Assembly (NCBI GenBank): GCA_964520525.1
Contig: CAZFNR010000008.1
Span: 1-64,000 of the forward strand
DNA from: JAJPXC01 sp964520525
GTDB lineage: Bacteria > Bacteroidota > Bacteroidia > Bacteroidales > Muribaculaceae
Direction: 5' to 3'
Length of the DNA: 64,000 nt
The number at the start of each line of letters is the position of its first letter. The first letter of the stretch is position 1. This document shows positions 1-8,674 of the stretch, piece after piece. Made by a program: the position numbers and the translations under genes. The notes under the pieces are model-generated. The model saw only the letters and a list, made by a program, of their open reading frames with translations, searched no databases and had not been told where the DNA came from.

Positions 1-31
1 AGACGCTCTGAACCAGCTGAGCTAAGCGCCC
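1..31 (-). tRNA. tRNA, 5' half only (runs off the window)
   Basis: Read on the minus strand from position 31, the sequence has a seven-base acceptor strand GGGCGCT, then TA, a D stem GCTC, a D loop with the GG pair, the closing GAGC, and the first bases of the anticodon stem. This is the 5' part of a tRNA cut by the window edge. The anticodon is not visible, so the amino acid cannot be assigned. The acceptor and D arm resemble Bacteroidales tRNA-Val, which is only a guess. A TAACTTTG promoter box lies 19 bases upstream. Confidence 0.85.
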
Positions 32-50
32 TTTCTTGTCGAAAGCGTTG

Positions 51-58
51 CAAAGTTA
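51..58 (-). promoter_or_regulatory. -7 promoter box for the partial tRNA
   Basis: The minus strand reads TAACTTTG, a perfect match to the Bacteroidetes -7 consensus TAnnTTTG. It lies 19 bases before the first base of the tRNA, so transcription would start around position 44 with a short 5' leader to be trimmed. Confidence 0.7.
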
Positions 59-130
59 CGATGTTTTTTCGTCCCGTGCAACAGTTTCACAAAAAAAAGT
101 GTCATTCAATCGTGTTTGGGCGTGAAAAAC

Positions 131-175
131 GTGAAAAACATAGGGTCGCAGGAGATAACTCTCTACGACCCTATG
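131..175 (-). terminator. Rho-independent terminator of the 198-1214 lipoprotein gene
   Basis: A perfect 10-bp stem (CATAGGGTCG with CGACCCTATG, 139-175) follows the stop codon of the minus-strand gene. In that direction it is followed by a run of five T. Confidence 0.75.
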
Positions 176-197
176 ACTTTTGATTTAAGACTGTTGT

Positions 198-1214
198 TTA
201 AAACCCGTGATCGAATAAGTCATTGTCGATTTTAAACAAGTCCATCTCCGATTGTTTGATTGGCTTGATTGATTTGATGTGACTTGTGAATCTGTCATTG
301 TTTAAGTCGATAGTTCCGTCTGTGATTGTAAAAGTCATAACCTCGGTGTGGTCGCCGTTGCCTGCTCCTATGGGATATATACCGGAAGCGGGATTGTGTC
401 CTGATTCGTTGTGGATTAGTTCTCCTTTGTAACGCGCTACGATTGACCAGCTTGTAGAAATGCTCGTATTACAGTTACTCCACATGTTGACTTTTACGGT
501 ATATGTTCCATTCTCAATGAGTTCAGTGGGAATATATATGTTTTCGTTATTAAGGTTGTCGATGCGGCAACTGGCGTTTGAGTCGTGGTCAAGACCGTAT
601 GAAATTTCTGACCCATCGGTAAGAGTTACTTTGCCGCCGCGGTTGCCATAGTAGATTTCACGCCCACTTGGCATTATGAGGTGGAGGTCAATGTCTTTTG
701 CGTTGCTGAAAACGAGTTTGATGTCGAGTGCTCCGGTTTTGCTCTCTACGAAAGAGACGGGGGTTTTAGTCGCTTTGGTGATTTTGCCCTCGGCGGTTTC
801 TGCGCTGACAGCCATTGTGATGTCCTGATTGTATTTTGTGCTGTACATTACCGGGATGGTGTAGGAGTGATAACCGTTCATCTCGTCAGAGGTTTGGGGG
901 GTATAGATGTAGTGGCCTTCAACGCCTTCTACACCCACGAAGAACTTGCGGTAAGTCTCTTGGCTGATAATCGTGATTATGTTCATGCCTCCGCTTAGGG
1001 CCTGGTTGTTGATGGTCAGACCGTCGATCGTAGATGCTGATGTGGCCTCGGGCATGGCCGATTCAGTGTAGGTTGCATTCTCAATAGAGAAATACTTGTC
1101 CTCAAGTTCAGACTTAGAGTCGGGCCCGTTGTCGTCGGAGCAGGAAGCTAAAGTGAGTGCTGCGAAGGCGAGTGTAGCGTAAGAGCCGCTGCGTAGGAAA
1201 TTTGATTTTTTCAT
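198..1214 (-). CDS. Surface lipoprotein with a YfaP/DUF2135-like domain
   Basis: A 338-residue protein with a lipoprotein signal peptide; the lipobox Cys lies in LASCSDD near residue 25. The acidic residues right after the Cys fit the Bacteroidetes export signal that sends lipoproteins to the cell surface (family knowledge). The C-terminal half, about residues 160-310, carries DIDLHLIMPSGREIYYGNR, then LDHDSN, ENIYIP and YTVKVNMW. This is the pattern of DUF2135/YfaP beta-sandwich domains (DLDLHV..P.G..I.Y, then ENI, then G.Y.V.V). No catalytic motif is visible. It has its own promoter box (1286-1293) and terminator, so it is probably monocistronic. The molecular role is unknown; the DUF2135 link rests on motif pattern only. 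Confidence 0.75.
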   Translation of the reverse strand: MKKSNFLRSGSYATLAFAALTLASCSDDNGPDSKSELEDKYFSIENATYTESAMPEATSASTIDGLTINNQALSGGMNIITIISQETYRKFFVGVEGVEGHYIYTPQTSDEMNGYHSYTIPVMYSTKYNQDITMAVSAETAEGKITKATKTPVSFVESKTGALDIKLVFSNAKDIDLHLIMPSGREIYYGNRGGKVTLTDGSEISYGLDHDSNASCRIDNLNNENIYIPTELIENGTYTVKVNMWSNCNTSISTSWSIVARYKGELIHNESGHNPASGIYPIGAGNGDHTEVMTFTITDGTIDLNNDRFTSHIKSIKPIKQSEMDLFKIDNDLFDHGF

Positions 1215-1285
1215 AAAATGTTTTGATTGGTTGTGTGTATCGATTTAGAGAATTATTCCTTTTAAAGGTTTATGATGTTTATTGT

Positions 1286-1293
1286 CAAAAATA
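1286..1293 (-). promoter_or_regulatory. -7 promoter box for the 198-1214 lipoprotein
   Basis: The minus strand reads TATTTTTG, matching TAnnTTTG. The predicted start near 1279 gives a 5' leader of about 65 bases. The rest of 1215-1546 is AT-rich and holds no convincing gene on either strand. Confidence 0.5.
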
Positions 1294-1546
1294 ACCCATT
1301 GATTCGGCTTTTTTGTGCGAAATTCAATAAATTTAACTTACAGCTGATGAGCAGCCGAAACTACGTTATGGCTACCTTTGAACCGGCTTTATTTCTGCAA
1401 AATAAAGAAATAATTTCCGCTTTTCCCCACCTGAAATTTCGCATTTTTCTGAGGGTGGGGGGGGTAAATGGTTATCAATTAACGATATAGCCTTTGGGTG
1501 TTTCTGTGGATTTAAGTATTTTTAATTTTTTTTGCTGCGTTCTGTT

Positions 1547-1711
1547 TTAGCGTTCGTTGGGTTCGCGCTTGGCGGCTTTGAACATAGTGTTGTCTTGGTC
1601 GATTATGTCGCCGGCAGTGGCTGCGATTCCATTGTTGGCTTTGTCGGTCAGTGAGTTGAGAAACTGTGATGAGAAAAGTCCGTCGGCTGTCGTGGGCGAG
1701 GCTGCGAATTT
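1547..1711 (-). pseudogene. Coding-like remnant without a start codon
   Basis: On the minus strand an open frame of 54 codons runs from an in-frame TAA (1712-1714) to a TAA at 1547-1549. It contains no ATG, GTG or TTG before a late Met. Codon use is like the real genes here (mostly GCC, GAC, AAC, CTC). The C-terminal residues read DIIDQDNTMFKAAKREPNER. The plausible composition together with the missing start suggests the 3' end of a decayed gene whose front was lost where the SRP RNA promoter now lies. I do not recognise the family. It could also be chance, so confidence is low. Confidence 0.35.
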
Positions 1712-1748
1712 TTATCGCGTCGTTGTGGTTTATTTGGAGAAAATGCTT

Positions 1749-1756
1749 ACCTTTGC
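1749..1756 (+). promoter_or_regulatory. -7 promoter box for the SRP RNA
   Basis: TACCTTTG matches TAnnTTTG exactly and ends five bases before the first base of the SRP RNA closing stem, the expected distance to a start site near 1762. Confidence 0.75.
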
Positions 1757-1761
1757 AGCCG

Positions 1762-1857
1762 GGTAAGTCCTATACGACCAGCTCCCCGGGAACTCCGCCA
1801 GGTCTTGATCGAAGCAACGGTACCGGGTCGTAGCGGTGCGATGTAGTCAGCTTACCC
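1762..1857 (+). ncRNA. ffs: Small signal recognition particle RNA (4.5S type)
   Basis: This 96-base stretch starts with GGGTAAG and ends with CTTACCC, which pair to close a long hairpin. Further in, the 5' arm carries CCGGGAACTCCGCCAGGTC and the apical part carries GAAGCAACGGTA. This is the conserved Ffh-binding tip of bacterial SRP RNA (AGGTC, GNAA-type loop, AAGCA). A -7 box lies just upstream, and T residues follow the last stem base at 1858-1864, ending the transcript. With Ffh the RNA targets nascent membrane and secreted proteins to SecYEG. The flanking genes are unrelated. Confidence 0.85.
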
Positions 1858-1930
1858 TTTTTTTATGCCCTGCCGGAACCGCCATGAGCAACAGCCATGA
1901 ACACTTTCTATCTATATTTGGAAAATTGCG

Positions 1931-1938
1931 TATCTTTG
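1931..1938 (+). promoter_or_regulatory. -7 promoter box for the phosphatase-B3/4-tsaC operon
   Basis: TATCTTTG is an exact TAnnTTTG match. A start near 1944 leaves a leader of about 155 bases before the ATG at 2102. Confidence 0.6.
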
Positions 1939-2101
1939 CGACAATAGGGGAGGCGTTTGACGGTAAAGCGGCGAGAAGCGCGGAAATTCGCCCGGTCGCT
2001 AAATCGTTGCCTCTATTTTTCTGACAATTCGCTAAATGGATATTTCCCAATCGGTTAAGCCAAATCGAGGAAATCAAAATATAAAAATCACAGAGAGGAT
2101 T

Positions 2102-2629
2102 ATGAACAATCAAAAGCGTCGGCAACAGGTCATCGACTCCTTGAAAGGCAATGAGAAAATAAGAGTGCTTTTTGTGTGTCTCGGCAATATCTGCCGTTCA
2201 CCTGCGGCCGAGGGAGTGCTTCGCAGCATAGTCGACGCCGGCGGGGAGCCGTCGCGGTGGGTCATTGATTCGGCGGGGACCGGGCGTTACCACATTGGCG
2301 ACCTCCCTGACAAACGTATGCGCGTCCATGCCGCCCGCCGCGGCTACACCCTTGACCACCGTTGCCGTCAAGTCGCCGAAAGCGATTTCGACCGTTTCGA
2401 CCTTATCATCCCAATGGATGCCTCCAACGAGCAAAACCTGCGCCGTCTCGCTCCCGACCCCGAAAGCGAGCGAAAGATTGTCGCGATGGCTGCGTGGGTC
2501 GGCTTGGCAAGCCGCTATGACCACATTCCCGACCCCTATTACGAAGGTGCCGAAGGGTTTGAGTTGGTGCTCGACCTGCTTGAGGACGGTTGCCGCAATC
2601 TCTACGAATCTCTGCGTAACCCGATTTGA
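2102..2629 (+). CDS. Low-molecular-weight protein tyrosine phosphatase
   Basis: A 175-residue cytosolic phosphatase. The P-loop CLGNICRS (Cys26 to Arg32) is the signature C-x5-R-S, and DPYYEG near residue 145 provides the general-acid Asp. The family forms a phosphocysteine intermediate and removes phosphate from tyrosine, and sometimes arginine, of proteins. An upstream in-frame ATG at 2036 would add 22 residues. The ATG at 2102 is preferred because the purine-rich AGAGAGG lies just upstream and the family starts close to the P-loop. It is first in an apparent operon with the B3/4 and tsaC-like genes 71 bases downstream. No kinase partner is nearby, so the substrate is not suggested by context. 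Confidence 0.9.
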   Translation: MNNQKRRQQVIDSLKGNEKIRVLFVCLGNICRSPAAEGVLRSIVDAGGEPSRWVIDSAGTGRYHIGDLPDKRMRVHAARRGYTLDHRCRQVAESDFDRFDLIIPMDASNEQNLRRLAPDPESERKIVAMAAWVGLASRYDHIPDPYYEGAEGFELVLDLLEDGCRNLYESLRNPI

Positions 2630-2700
2630 CCATCGACATAGCCCCGCGACTTCAAGAGCGTTCGGGTAATCCCCCCCCGACCTATTAATACGTCAAAAAA

Positions 2701-3363
2701 ATGAATATAATAATCAGTGATGAGATAAGGCAAGCCGCCCCCGCCGTGAAGATATTGGCGGTAGAGGCCGATGTCGTCAACTCGCCGACGCCCGATGCCC
2801 TGTGGGACGAGCTTACGCGGCTCGCCGACGGCATGAGAGCCGTCATGCAGATGCCTGATATAAACCGGCGTCCCGGCATAGCGGCGACCCGAGCGCTTTA
2901 CAAAGCTCTCGGCAAAGAACCCAACCGTTACCGCCCTTCGATGGAGGCCATGTCGCGCCGTCTGCTTAAAGGGATGGAGCTTTACCGCATCGACACCCTT
3001 GTTGACCTCATCAACCTGGTGTCGCTCTCAAGCGGGTATGCCATCGGCGGATTTGACACCGACAAGATTAATGGCGACACGCTCACACTCGGCGTGGGTC
3101 GCGAGGGGGAGGCGTTCAACGCCATAGGCCGAGGGCCGCTCAACATCGCCTATCTTCCGGTCTACCGCGACGCCGTCGGCGGCATAGGCACACCCACCAG
3201 CGACGAGGAGCGCACAAAAATATCGCTCACCACCCGGCGGCTGCTGATGACCGTCAACATCTATGGCGAGGATATGCCTGTGGCCGATACCATGACACTG
3301 ATATCGCGCCTGCTCTCGGAATATGCTTCGGCAACTAACCTTAAATTCAACATATATCAATGA
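2701..3363 (+). CDS. B3/4 domain protein (PheT editing-domain-like)
   Basis: A 220-residue protein that is essentially one B3/4 fold, the domain used for editing in the beta subunit of phenylalanyl-tRNA synthetase. Visible family landmarks are RALYKALGKEPNRYRPS (about residues 63-80), DLINLVSLSSGYAIGGFD, the Gly-rich IGRGPLNIAYLPV and TPTSDEERTKISL followed by TRRLLM near 180. Stand-alone members are proposed to hydrolyse mischarged tRNA or bind free amino acids, but no activity is assigned here. Its last four bases overlap the start of the next gene (ATGA), so translation is probably coupled to the YciO-type tRNA-modification enzyme, consistent with a tRNA-quality role (inference). Confidence 0.85.
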   Translation: MNIIISDEIRQAAPAVKILAVEADVVNSPTPDALWDELTRLADGMRAVMQMPDINRRPGIAATRALYKALGKEPNRYRPSMEAMSRRLLKGMELYRIDTLVDLINLVSLSSGYAIGGFDTDKINGDTLTLGVGREGEAFNAIGRGPLNIAYLPVYRDAVGGIGTPTSDEERTKISLTTRRLLMTVNIYGEDMPVADTMTLISRLLSEYASATNLKFNIYQ

Positions 3364-3974
3364 AACTGCTTAAAATATACCCCGACAATATCAACGACAG
3401 GCACATCGCCGAGGTCGTCGAGACCCTTCGCGGCGGGGGCATAGTCATCTATCCAACCGACTCACTCTATGCCATAGGGTGCGACGCGCTCAACAACTCG
3501 GCCATCGAGCGCATTTGTCGCCTGAAGGGTATCAACCCCGCCAAAGAAAACCTGTCGGTCGTATGCGCCGATATATCCCAGGCAAGCGACTACGCCCGCA
3601 TCGATAACCGGGCATTCGCATTGCTCAAACGCTATCTCCCCGGAGCCTGCACATTCCTTTTGCCCGCCTCAGCGACGCTACCCAAAGTGTTCAAAGGACG
3701 CAAGACGGTGGGGGTGCGCATCCCCGACAACGCCATAGCCCGGCGACTTGCCGAGGCTCTCGGAAACCCTGTGCTTTCGACATCTATAAAGTGGGACCCC
3801 GACGCCCCCGATGAAGGGCGCGACCCTGAGTCGATTGCCCTCAACTACTCCGGGACTGTCGATTGCATGATTGATGGAGGCGAGGGCGCGCTCATCCCCT
3901 CGACAGTGGTTGATTGCATCGACAGCTCGGCTCCGGTGGTGACGCGAAACGGCGCGGTGCGCTTCGACGACTGA
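3360..3974 (+). CDS. L-threonylcarbamoyladenylate synthase, YciO/YrdC/Sua5 family
   Basis: A 204-residue Sua5/YciO/YrdC domain protein. Key features are GGGIVIYPTDSLYAIGCD (about 27-44), RICRLKGINP, and VGVRIPDN followed by PVLSTSIKWD. These bind ATP and threonine-carbamate in the TsaC reaction, which makes threonylcarbamoyl-AMP for the t6A37 modification of tRNAs reading ANN codons. Overall length and the order of motifs resemble E. coli YciO more than YrdC. The genome may therefore have a separate TsaC, and this copy's exact activity is less certain. It overlaps the B3/4 gene by four bases and ends the operon. Confidence 0.88.
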   Translation: MKLLKIYPDNINDRHIAEVVETLRGGGIVIYPTDSLYAIGCDALNNSAIERICRLKGINPAKENLSVVCADISQASDYARIDNRAFALLKRYLPGACTFLLPASATLPKVFKGRKTVGVRIPDNAIARRLAEALGNPVLSTSIKWDPDAPDEGRDPESIALNYSGTVDCMIDGGEGALIPSTVVDCIDSSAPVVTRNGAVRFDD

Positions 3975-4130
3975 CCGCCGCACTGCGTCTATCGGGCATG
4001 ATTATTTGTCGGCATTCAAGGTTAACTCTTTGTTGCCAAATGATGATAGAATTAGCTGAAATTGACATTTGATTTTGGCTAAATCTAAAAACTTGCTATT
4101 TTTTTCGCTTGTTATTACAACTAAAATTCT

Positions 4131-4138
4131 TACTTTTG
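4131..4138 (+). promoter_or_regulatory. -7 promoter box for the 4272 secreted protein
   Basis: TACTTTTG matches TAnnTTTG; a CTTG at 4108-4111 sits at a suitable -33 spacing (19 bases between). The leader of about 125 bases contains GAGGGT and ACCCTC (about 4217-4252), which can form a small hairpin. No known riboswitch is recognised. Confidence 0.6.
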
Positions 4139-4271
4139 CAGCCGTGAAGTGACACCTTCGCGACTTTGAAGTGATTTCAAAACCAACGTGTTATATTTTT
4201 TAAACTTTTAAATCAAGAGGGTCTCAGCCAAGTGGCACCCTCACTTATACAGCAACTAAAAACTTCAAATT

Positions 4272-6158
4272 ATGAAAAAGTTTTACACTGCATTTCTGTT
4301 AGTGCTGATTGGCTTGGTCGCACCTGTGGTCGCCCATGCCTATCAACTTACGTTGAGAATTGACAATCCCGATGCCGTAACAGTCCGTTTGGATTATTAT
4401 GACGATAGCTGGTCGACGCATACCCAAAGCTATACTTCGGCAAGCGAGGTCGTGGTTGACTTCGACGATGTCATGAAATATCCTTCTCTGAAGGTCAATC
4501 AAGCAAGCGGCTACAAAATCACATCATTCCTTGGTGACGATGGCAATAGCGTCTATGGATATTCTGGCCAGTATACGTTGTCGCTTAACTCAGGCGTGAA
4601 CGGGGCTGTCTACACCATAAGCACTGTAAATCTCACTGAAGCCCGCACAGCCACGGCATATGTCAAGGTTGTCGGTAGCGCGACAAACATCTCGGCAACC
4701 CGCGGCGATGAAGCTATCGACTTGGTCGACAACAGCGAAGTAGCGGTGAAATTCATTCCCGGTACTGAAAATCTGTTCTCTTTCACTAACCGCAACTACA
4801 CTCCTTTTTATCGCATCGAAGTCGACGGTGAGACGCAAACCATGACTGCGTCTTCGATTGATGTGGATGTCGTTGACGGCACCCATATTGAAATCGAAGC
4901 TGACTATCCTGAAGTGCCTGTTGACCTCACCATCAAGGTTCCCGAAGGTATGGATGGCATTGTGAAATCGGTAAGGGCAAATTATACCGATATCCAAGGC
5001 TGGCAAGTCAACAAGCCGTTTGAGGTGACTGCCGGAAGCAGTATCTCTATCGAACTTGATGGCGACGCTTACAAACTTGACAGCGTCTTGATTAACGATG
5101 AACTCCAGTCGTTAAGTACCTACATCTACTTCACAATCGGCACCGAAGCTACTGTGGTGGATATCAAAGCTCACAACTACGCCCAACTCAACTACACTGT
5201 CAAGCTCGATGACCCCACCCGCGTGGAAGTCTACGAGGGTTACTCTTCAACTCCGCTGACCGGACTTGTCGCAGGTGAAAACCACCTCACCATCAGCGAA
5301 CAACTCGAAGGAATCCAGATTAAAGCCGTTACCGGTTATGACATCTCTTCGGTTACCGACAAAGAAGGCAACGCTGTCACAGGCTACAGCAACTTTTACC
5401 TCGTCAGCGAAGGCTCATATTTCGATGTGACTTCACAGGTTCGTGTCTACGATGGTAAATTCTTGGTTTACCTCAGCGATTTGAGCAATGTGCAGCTCAA
5501 CTACTCCGGCACAAACACCAGTGCCTACTGGCAGTCGGCTGAAGACCGTTCAACCTACAATTATCTTGAGGAGAATTACAATGTGGTGCCTTTCGCTACA
5601 GCTGCCGGTGAGCAGTTCATGGTATCGGTAAATTGCAAGAACTCCGCAATCATGTACATCAACGGCGAACTCCAAAACAACTACTACGGTAGCACCTACG
5701 CATCGTGGTATGGCGTGCCTAATAATGGCGACGTAATCAAAATCTACACCGGCGGTGTGGCTCCCGAAGAGCATACCATCACTTTCTCGCAGGTTGCTGA
5801 AAGCGCGGTAGTCACAGTCGACAAAGTGAACAAGCTCACCGAGTGGGCTGACGGCGTTAAAGCCCTCACGGGCACTCTCTTTGAGGTGTCATCAGAGTCA
5901 GACAAACTCGAAGTCAAAGTTGATGGAACGGCCATCGAAAAAGATGAGGATGGCATTTACTCATTCGCGGCGACAGCCAACCACACTGTCAGCATCACTG
6001 ATAGCGCGTCGGGCGTTGAAAATATCAAGGTCGACACAGACGCTGCCAATGGCCCCGTCTACAACCTCCAAGGTATAAAAGTGCTCAATTCAGCAGCTGA
6101 CCTCAAAGAACTTCCCGCAGGCATCTACATTGTTAATGGTAAGAAAGTTGTTCGTTGA
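4272..6158 (+). CDS. Secreted repeat protein with T9SS-like C-terminal domain
   Basis: A 628-residue secreted protein of unknown function. It starts with a signal peptide (MKKFYTAFLLVLIG to AHA, about 23 residues). The middle consists of several beta-rich stretches of about 80-100 residues with similar wording (for example TLRIDNPDAVTVRLD, LTIKVPEGMDG and YTVKLDDPTRVEVY), which look like degenerate repeats. The last 40 residues (VYNLQGIKV, LPAGIYIVNGKKVVR) match the Por/type IX C-terminal sorting domain, so the protein is probably moved across the outer membrane and anchored or released at the surface. It has its own promoter and a strong terminator at 6179-6220. No enzyme motif is seen; a surface or matrix role is inference. 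Confidence 0.75.
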   Translation: MKKFYTAFLLVLIGLVAPVVAHAYQLTLRIDNPDAVTVRLDYYDDSWSTHTQSYTSASEVVVDFDDVMKYPSLKVNQASGYKITSFLGDDGNSVYGYSGQYTLSLNSGVNGAVYTISTVNLTEARTATAYVKVVGSATNISATRGDEAIDLVDNSEVAVKFIPGTENLFSFTNRNYTPFYRIEVDGETQTMTASSIDVDVVDGTHIEIEADYPEVPVDLTIKVPEGMDGIVKSVRANYTDIQGWQVNKPFEVTAGSSISIELDGDAYKLDSVLINDELQSLSTYIYFTIGTEATVVDIKAHNYAQLNYTVKLDDPTRVEVYEGYSSTPLTGLVAGENHLTISEQLEGIQIKAVTGYDISSVTDKEGNAVTGYSNFYLVSEGSYFDVTSQVRVYDGKFLVYLSDLSNVQLNYSGTNTSAYWQSAEDRSTYNYLEENYNVVPFATAAGEQFMVSVNCKNSAIMYINGELQNNYYGSTYASWYGVPNNGDVIKIYTGGVAPEEHTITFSQVAESAVVTVDKVNKLTEWADGVKALTGTLFEVSSESDKLEVKVDGTAIEKDEDGIYSFAATANHTVSITDSASGVENIKVDTDAANGPVYNLQGIKVLNSAADLKELPAGIYIVNGKKVVR

Positions 6159-6178
6159 GAATGACGATTATATAAAGC

Positions 6179-6220
6179 GGCAACGCAATTGTGTAAAGCG
6201 CAGTTGCGTTGCCGTTGTTT
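6179..6220 (+). terminator. Terminator after the 4272 secreted protein
   Basis: A perfect 10-bp stem GGCAACGCAA / TTGCGTTGCC (6179-6213) is followed by GTTGTTT. It should separate this gene from the protease gene that follows. Confidence 0.65.
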
Positions 6221-6271
6221 AAAATTTATAGGCATAATCATTCACATTTTTATTAAAGGCATCCATTTTAA

Positions 6272-8641
6272 ATGAAACGTTTCTTTATTTTGCCGCTTGT
6301 CTTGTCGGCTATGCTAACCGCCGATGGCCAGACGCTTGACTTGCAAAGCCGTGCGGCTCTCCGCCGTCACAAGATGGAACAACGCGGCTTGGCGCGGCAA
6401 CATCACCGTCTCGTAGCCAAAGATAGCGCCGACACACCTTCAGCAAACGGCGTGAACGCTTTTGTCACGCTCGCCGACGGCGCAACCGCTGCCGACTTGA
6501 AAGAAGCCGGTGTGGAAATAGTGCTCGACAGCAAAGGCATTCTCATCGTTAATCTTCCCTACGACAAAGTAGAGGAGGTGTCGTCGCTCCCATGCGTTAA
6601 AAGTCTAAGCCTGCAAAAATCGCTCTCAAATCATCTCGACCTCGGCCGTCAGGCCACAGGCGTATCTCAAATCCATGCCGGAGCGGAACCCCTCGACCGT
6701 GCTTATACCGGTAAGGGCGTGGTGACTGCTATCGTCGACCAGGGTGTCGACCCCAACCACATCTCATTTAAAAACAGTGACGGTTCAAGCTGCATCGGAT
6801 ACCTGTCGCACGTCTCCGTAGGCTCGTCAAGCGCCCCGGTCATCAACTGGTATGGCGATGACGTGCAGGACGCTCAGCCCATCTCTCAATTCTCAACCGA
6901 TACAAAGTCGACCTATCACGGCACTCACACCCTCGGCATCCTCGCCGGGCGTTACAAAGGTGATGTCGAATTAGCCTCGCTGGGCGGCGACTCTAAAGTG
7001 TCGGTATCCACTACTGCCAATCCATTCTACGGTATGGCTACCGAAAGCGACATCGCGGTCAGTTGCGGCGACCTGCAAGATGTGTTGATTGCTTATGGCA
7101 TTGACTACCTCTACGGCTACGGCAAAGAGTACCTTAAGAAACCTATGGTGCTCAGCCTTTCGCTCGGCTCCAACACCGGACCCCACGACACCTCAAGCTC
7201 ATTGGTAAAGATGCTCGACATGGTGGGTAAGGAAATGATTGTTTGCATCTCGGCGGGTAACGAGGGCGATTTGAAAATCGCATTAACCAAGAACCTGACC
7301 GAGACCGACAACAAGGTGAAATCGTTTGTCTATCCCTACAACTACCGTTACGACCCCGACTCGCCCGTGACCGGCGATGAATACGACTTGAACAACTACA
7401 TCCGCTATGGCTCGATTGCAATCTACTCCAACGATACAACCCGTTTCAGCCTGAAAGCGTTTATCTACAACCGCAAGCGCAACCGCGTAGCCATGCAGAT
7501 GCCCGTTAAGGGCGACGGCGTCGGGACTTACTATTGCAGCTCTTCCGACTGGCAGATGGAGGATACCGATGTCGTCGGCGATGCCAATTTCAAGAAAGCT
7601 TTTTCGGGATATGTCGGCGTTGGCAGCATGATACACGCCGAGAGCAACCGCTACTACGGTATGGTTGACTACTACATCTTCAACAACCGAGAGACAAATG
7701 CCGACGACAATTATTGCCTCGGTTTTGAGGTCACAGGTAGCGACGGACAGCGCATCGAGTGCTACTGCGACGGACTGACTACTTGGATTGACAGCGAAGG
7801 TGTCGATGGGTTCGACGACGGCTCGTGCAACGGCTCTATTTCCGACATGGCCGTGGGCAACAACGTGGTCGTTGTCGGGTCATACAACACTCGTAGCGAG
7901 TGGGGTACACTCGCAGGCGAGAAAATGTGGTATGAAGGCGCGGGCTTCAACACGGGCCACATCAGCGGGTTCTCTTCATTTGGCACACTCGCCGACGGTC
8001 GCAACCTCCCCACCGTCTGCGCTCCCGGCTCGGCGATTATCTCGGCCATGAGCAACCCCTATCTCGATTATGCTACGCAAAGCTACACCGCGGATGTCGC
8101 CTTGGCCTATAAAAACGGTTTCAGCTCGGCGCGCGCGACCGACAAAAACGGGCGTACATACTATTGGAAACAAGAAGTAGGCACCTCGATGTCAACCCCG
8201 CTCGTCGCCGGAGCAATCGCTCTTTGGCTCGAAGCCGACCCGACGCTCACCATCGACGATGTGAAAGATATAATCGCCAAGACTTCGACCCGCGACGACA
8301 TCGTCAATTCAGAAGACTCCGTGCGTTGGGGGGCAGGCAAATTCAATGCCCTCGAGGGGCTGAAAGAGGTGATACGCCGAGCCGCTGCCGGTGTCGACGA
8401 TGTCATTGTCGATGGACACAACAGCCGTCTGATGGTGAATCCCACTTCAGCACGCTGCTACAACCTGTTCTTAGGCAACGCGACTTCCCTCCAAATCAAT
8501 GTCTACGATTTATCGGGCAACACCGTCTATAATCGGGCTGTCGACGGCAACGAGGCCGACATCGATTTGTCATCGCTCGGCAATGGTGTCTACATCTTGA
8601 ACGTCAATGGCGTGGAATCGCGCAAATTGCTCCTGAAATAA
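6272..8641 (+). CDS. Subtilisin-like serine protease (S8) with T9SS-like C-terminal domain
   Basis: A 789-residue secreted endopeptidase. A signal peptide of about 20 residues is followed by a probable inhibitor-type propeptide (about 55-120). The catalytic triad is visible: Asp156 in AIVDQGVD, His216 in HGTHTLG, and Ser639 in GTSMSTP. The oxyanion Asn lies in SAGNEG near residue 330. The long insertion between the Asn and Ser blocks is beta-rich and common in Bacteroidales members. The C-terminus (INVYDLSGNTVYNR, GNGVYILNV, then RKLLLK) is a type IX sorting domain, so it acts at or outside the cell surface. The LRR protein gene follows after 33 bases, and the two are probably co-transcribed. 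Substrates are unknown; nutrient or host protein degradation is inference. Confidence 0.9.
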   Translation: MKRFFILPLVLSAMLTADGQTLDLQSRAALRRHKMEQRGLARQHHRLVAKDSADTPSANGVNAFVTLADGATAADLKEAGVEIVLDSKGILIVNLPYDKVEEVSSLPCVKSLSLQKSLSNHLDLGRQATGVSQIHAGAEPLDRAYTGKGVVTAIVDQGVDPNHISFKNSDGSSCIGYLSHVSVGSSSAPVINWYGDDVQDAQPISQFSTDTKSTYHGTHTLGILAGRYKGDVELASLGGDSKVSVSTTANPFYGMATESDIAVSCGDLQDVLIAYGIDYLYGYGKEYLKKPMVLSLSLGSNTGPHDTSSSLVKMLDMVGKEMIVCISAGNEGDLKIALTKNLTETDNKVKSFVYPYNYRYDPDSPVTGDEYDLNNYIRYGSIAIYSNDTTRFSLKAFIYNRKRNRVAMQMPVKGDGVGTYYCSSSDWQMEDTDVVGDANFKKAFSGYVGVGSMIHAESNRYYGMVDYYIFNNRETNADDNYCLGFEVTGSDGQRIECYCDGLTTWIDSEGVDGFDDGSCNGSISDMAVGNNVVVVGSYNTRSEWGTLAGEKMWYEGAGFNTGHISGFSSFGTLADGRNLPTVCAPGSAIISAMSNPYLDYATQSYTADVALAYKNGFSSARATDKNGRTYYWKQEVGTSMSTPLVAGAIALWLEADPTLTIDDVKDIIAKTSTRDDIVNSEDSVRWGAGKFNALEGLKEVIRRAAAGVDDVIVDGHNSRLMVNPTSARCYNLFLGNATSLQINVYDLSGNTVYNRAVDGNEADIDLSSLGNGVYILNVNGVESRKLLLK

Positions 8642-8674
8642 TAAATTGATTTTTAACAATACAACTGATATCAA

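Noticed and set aside
1272..1490. 72-codon plus-strand open frame upstream of ffs
   Set aside because: It is AT-rich with atypical codon use and overlaps the promoter of the minus-strand lipoprotein gene.
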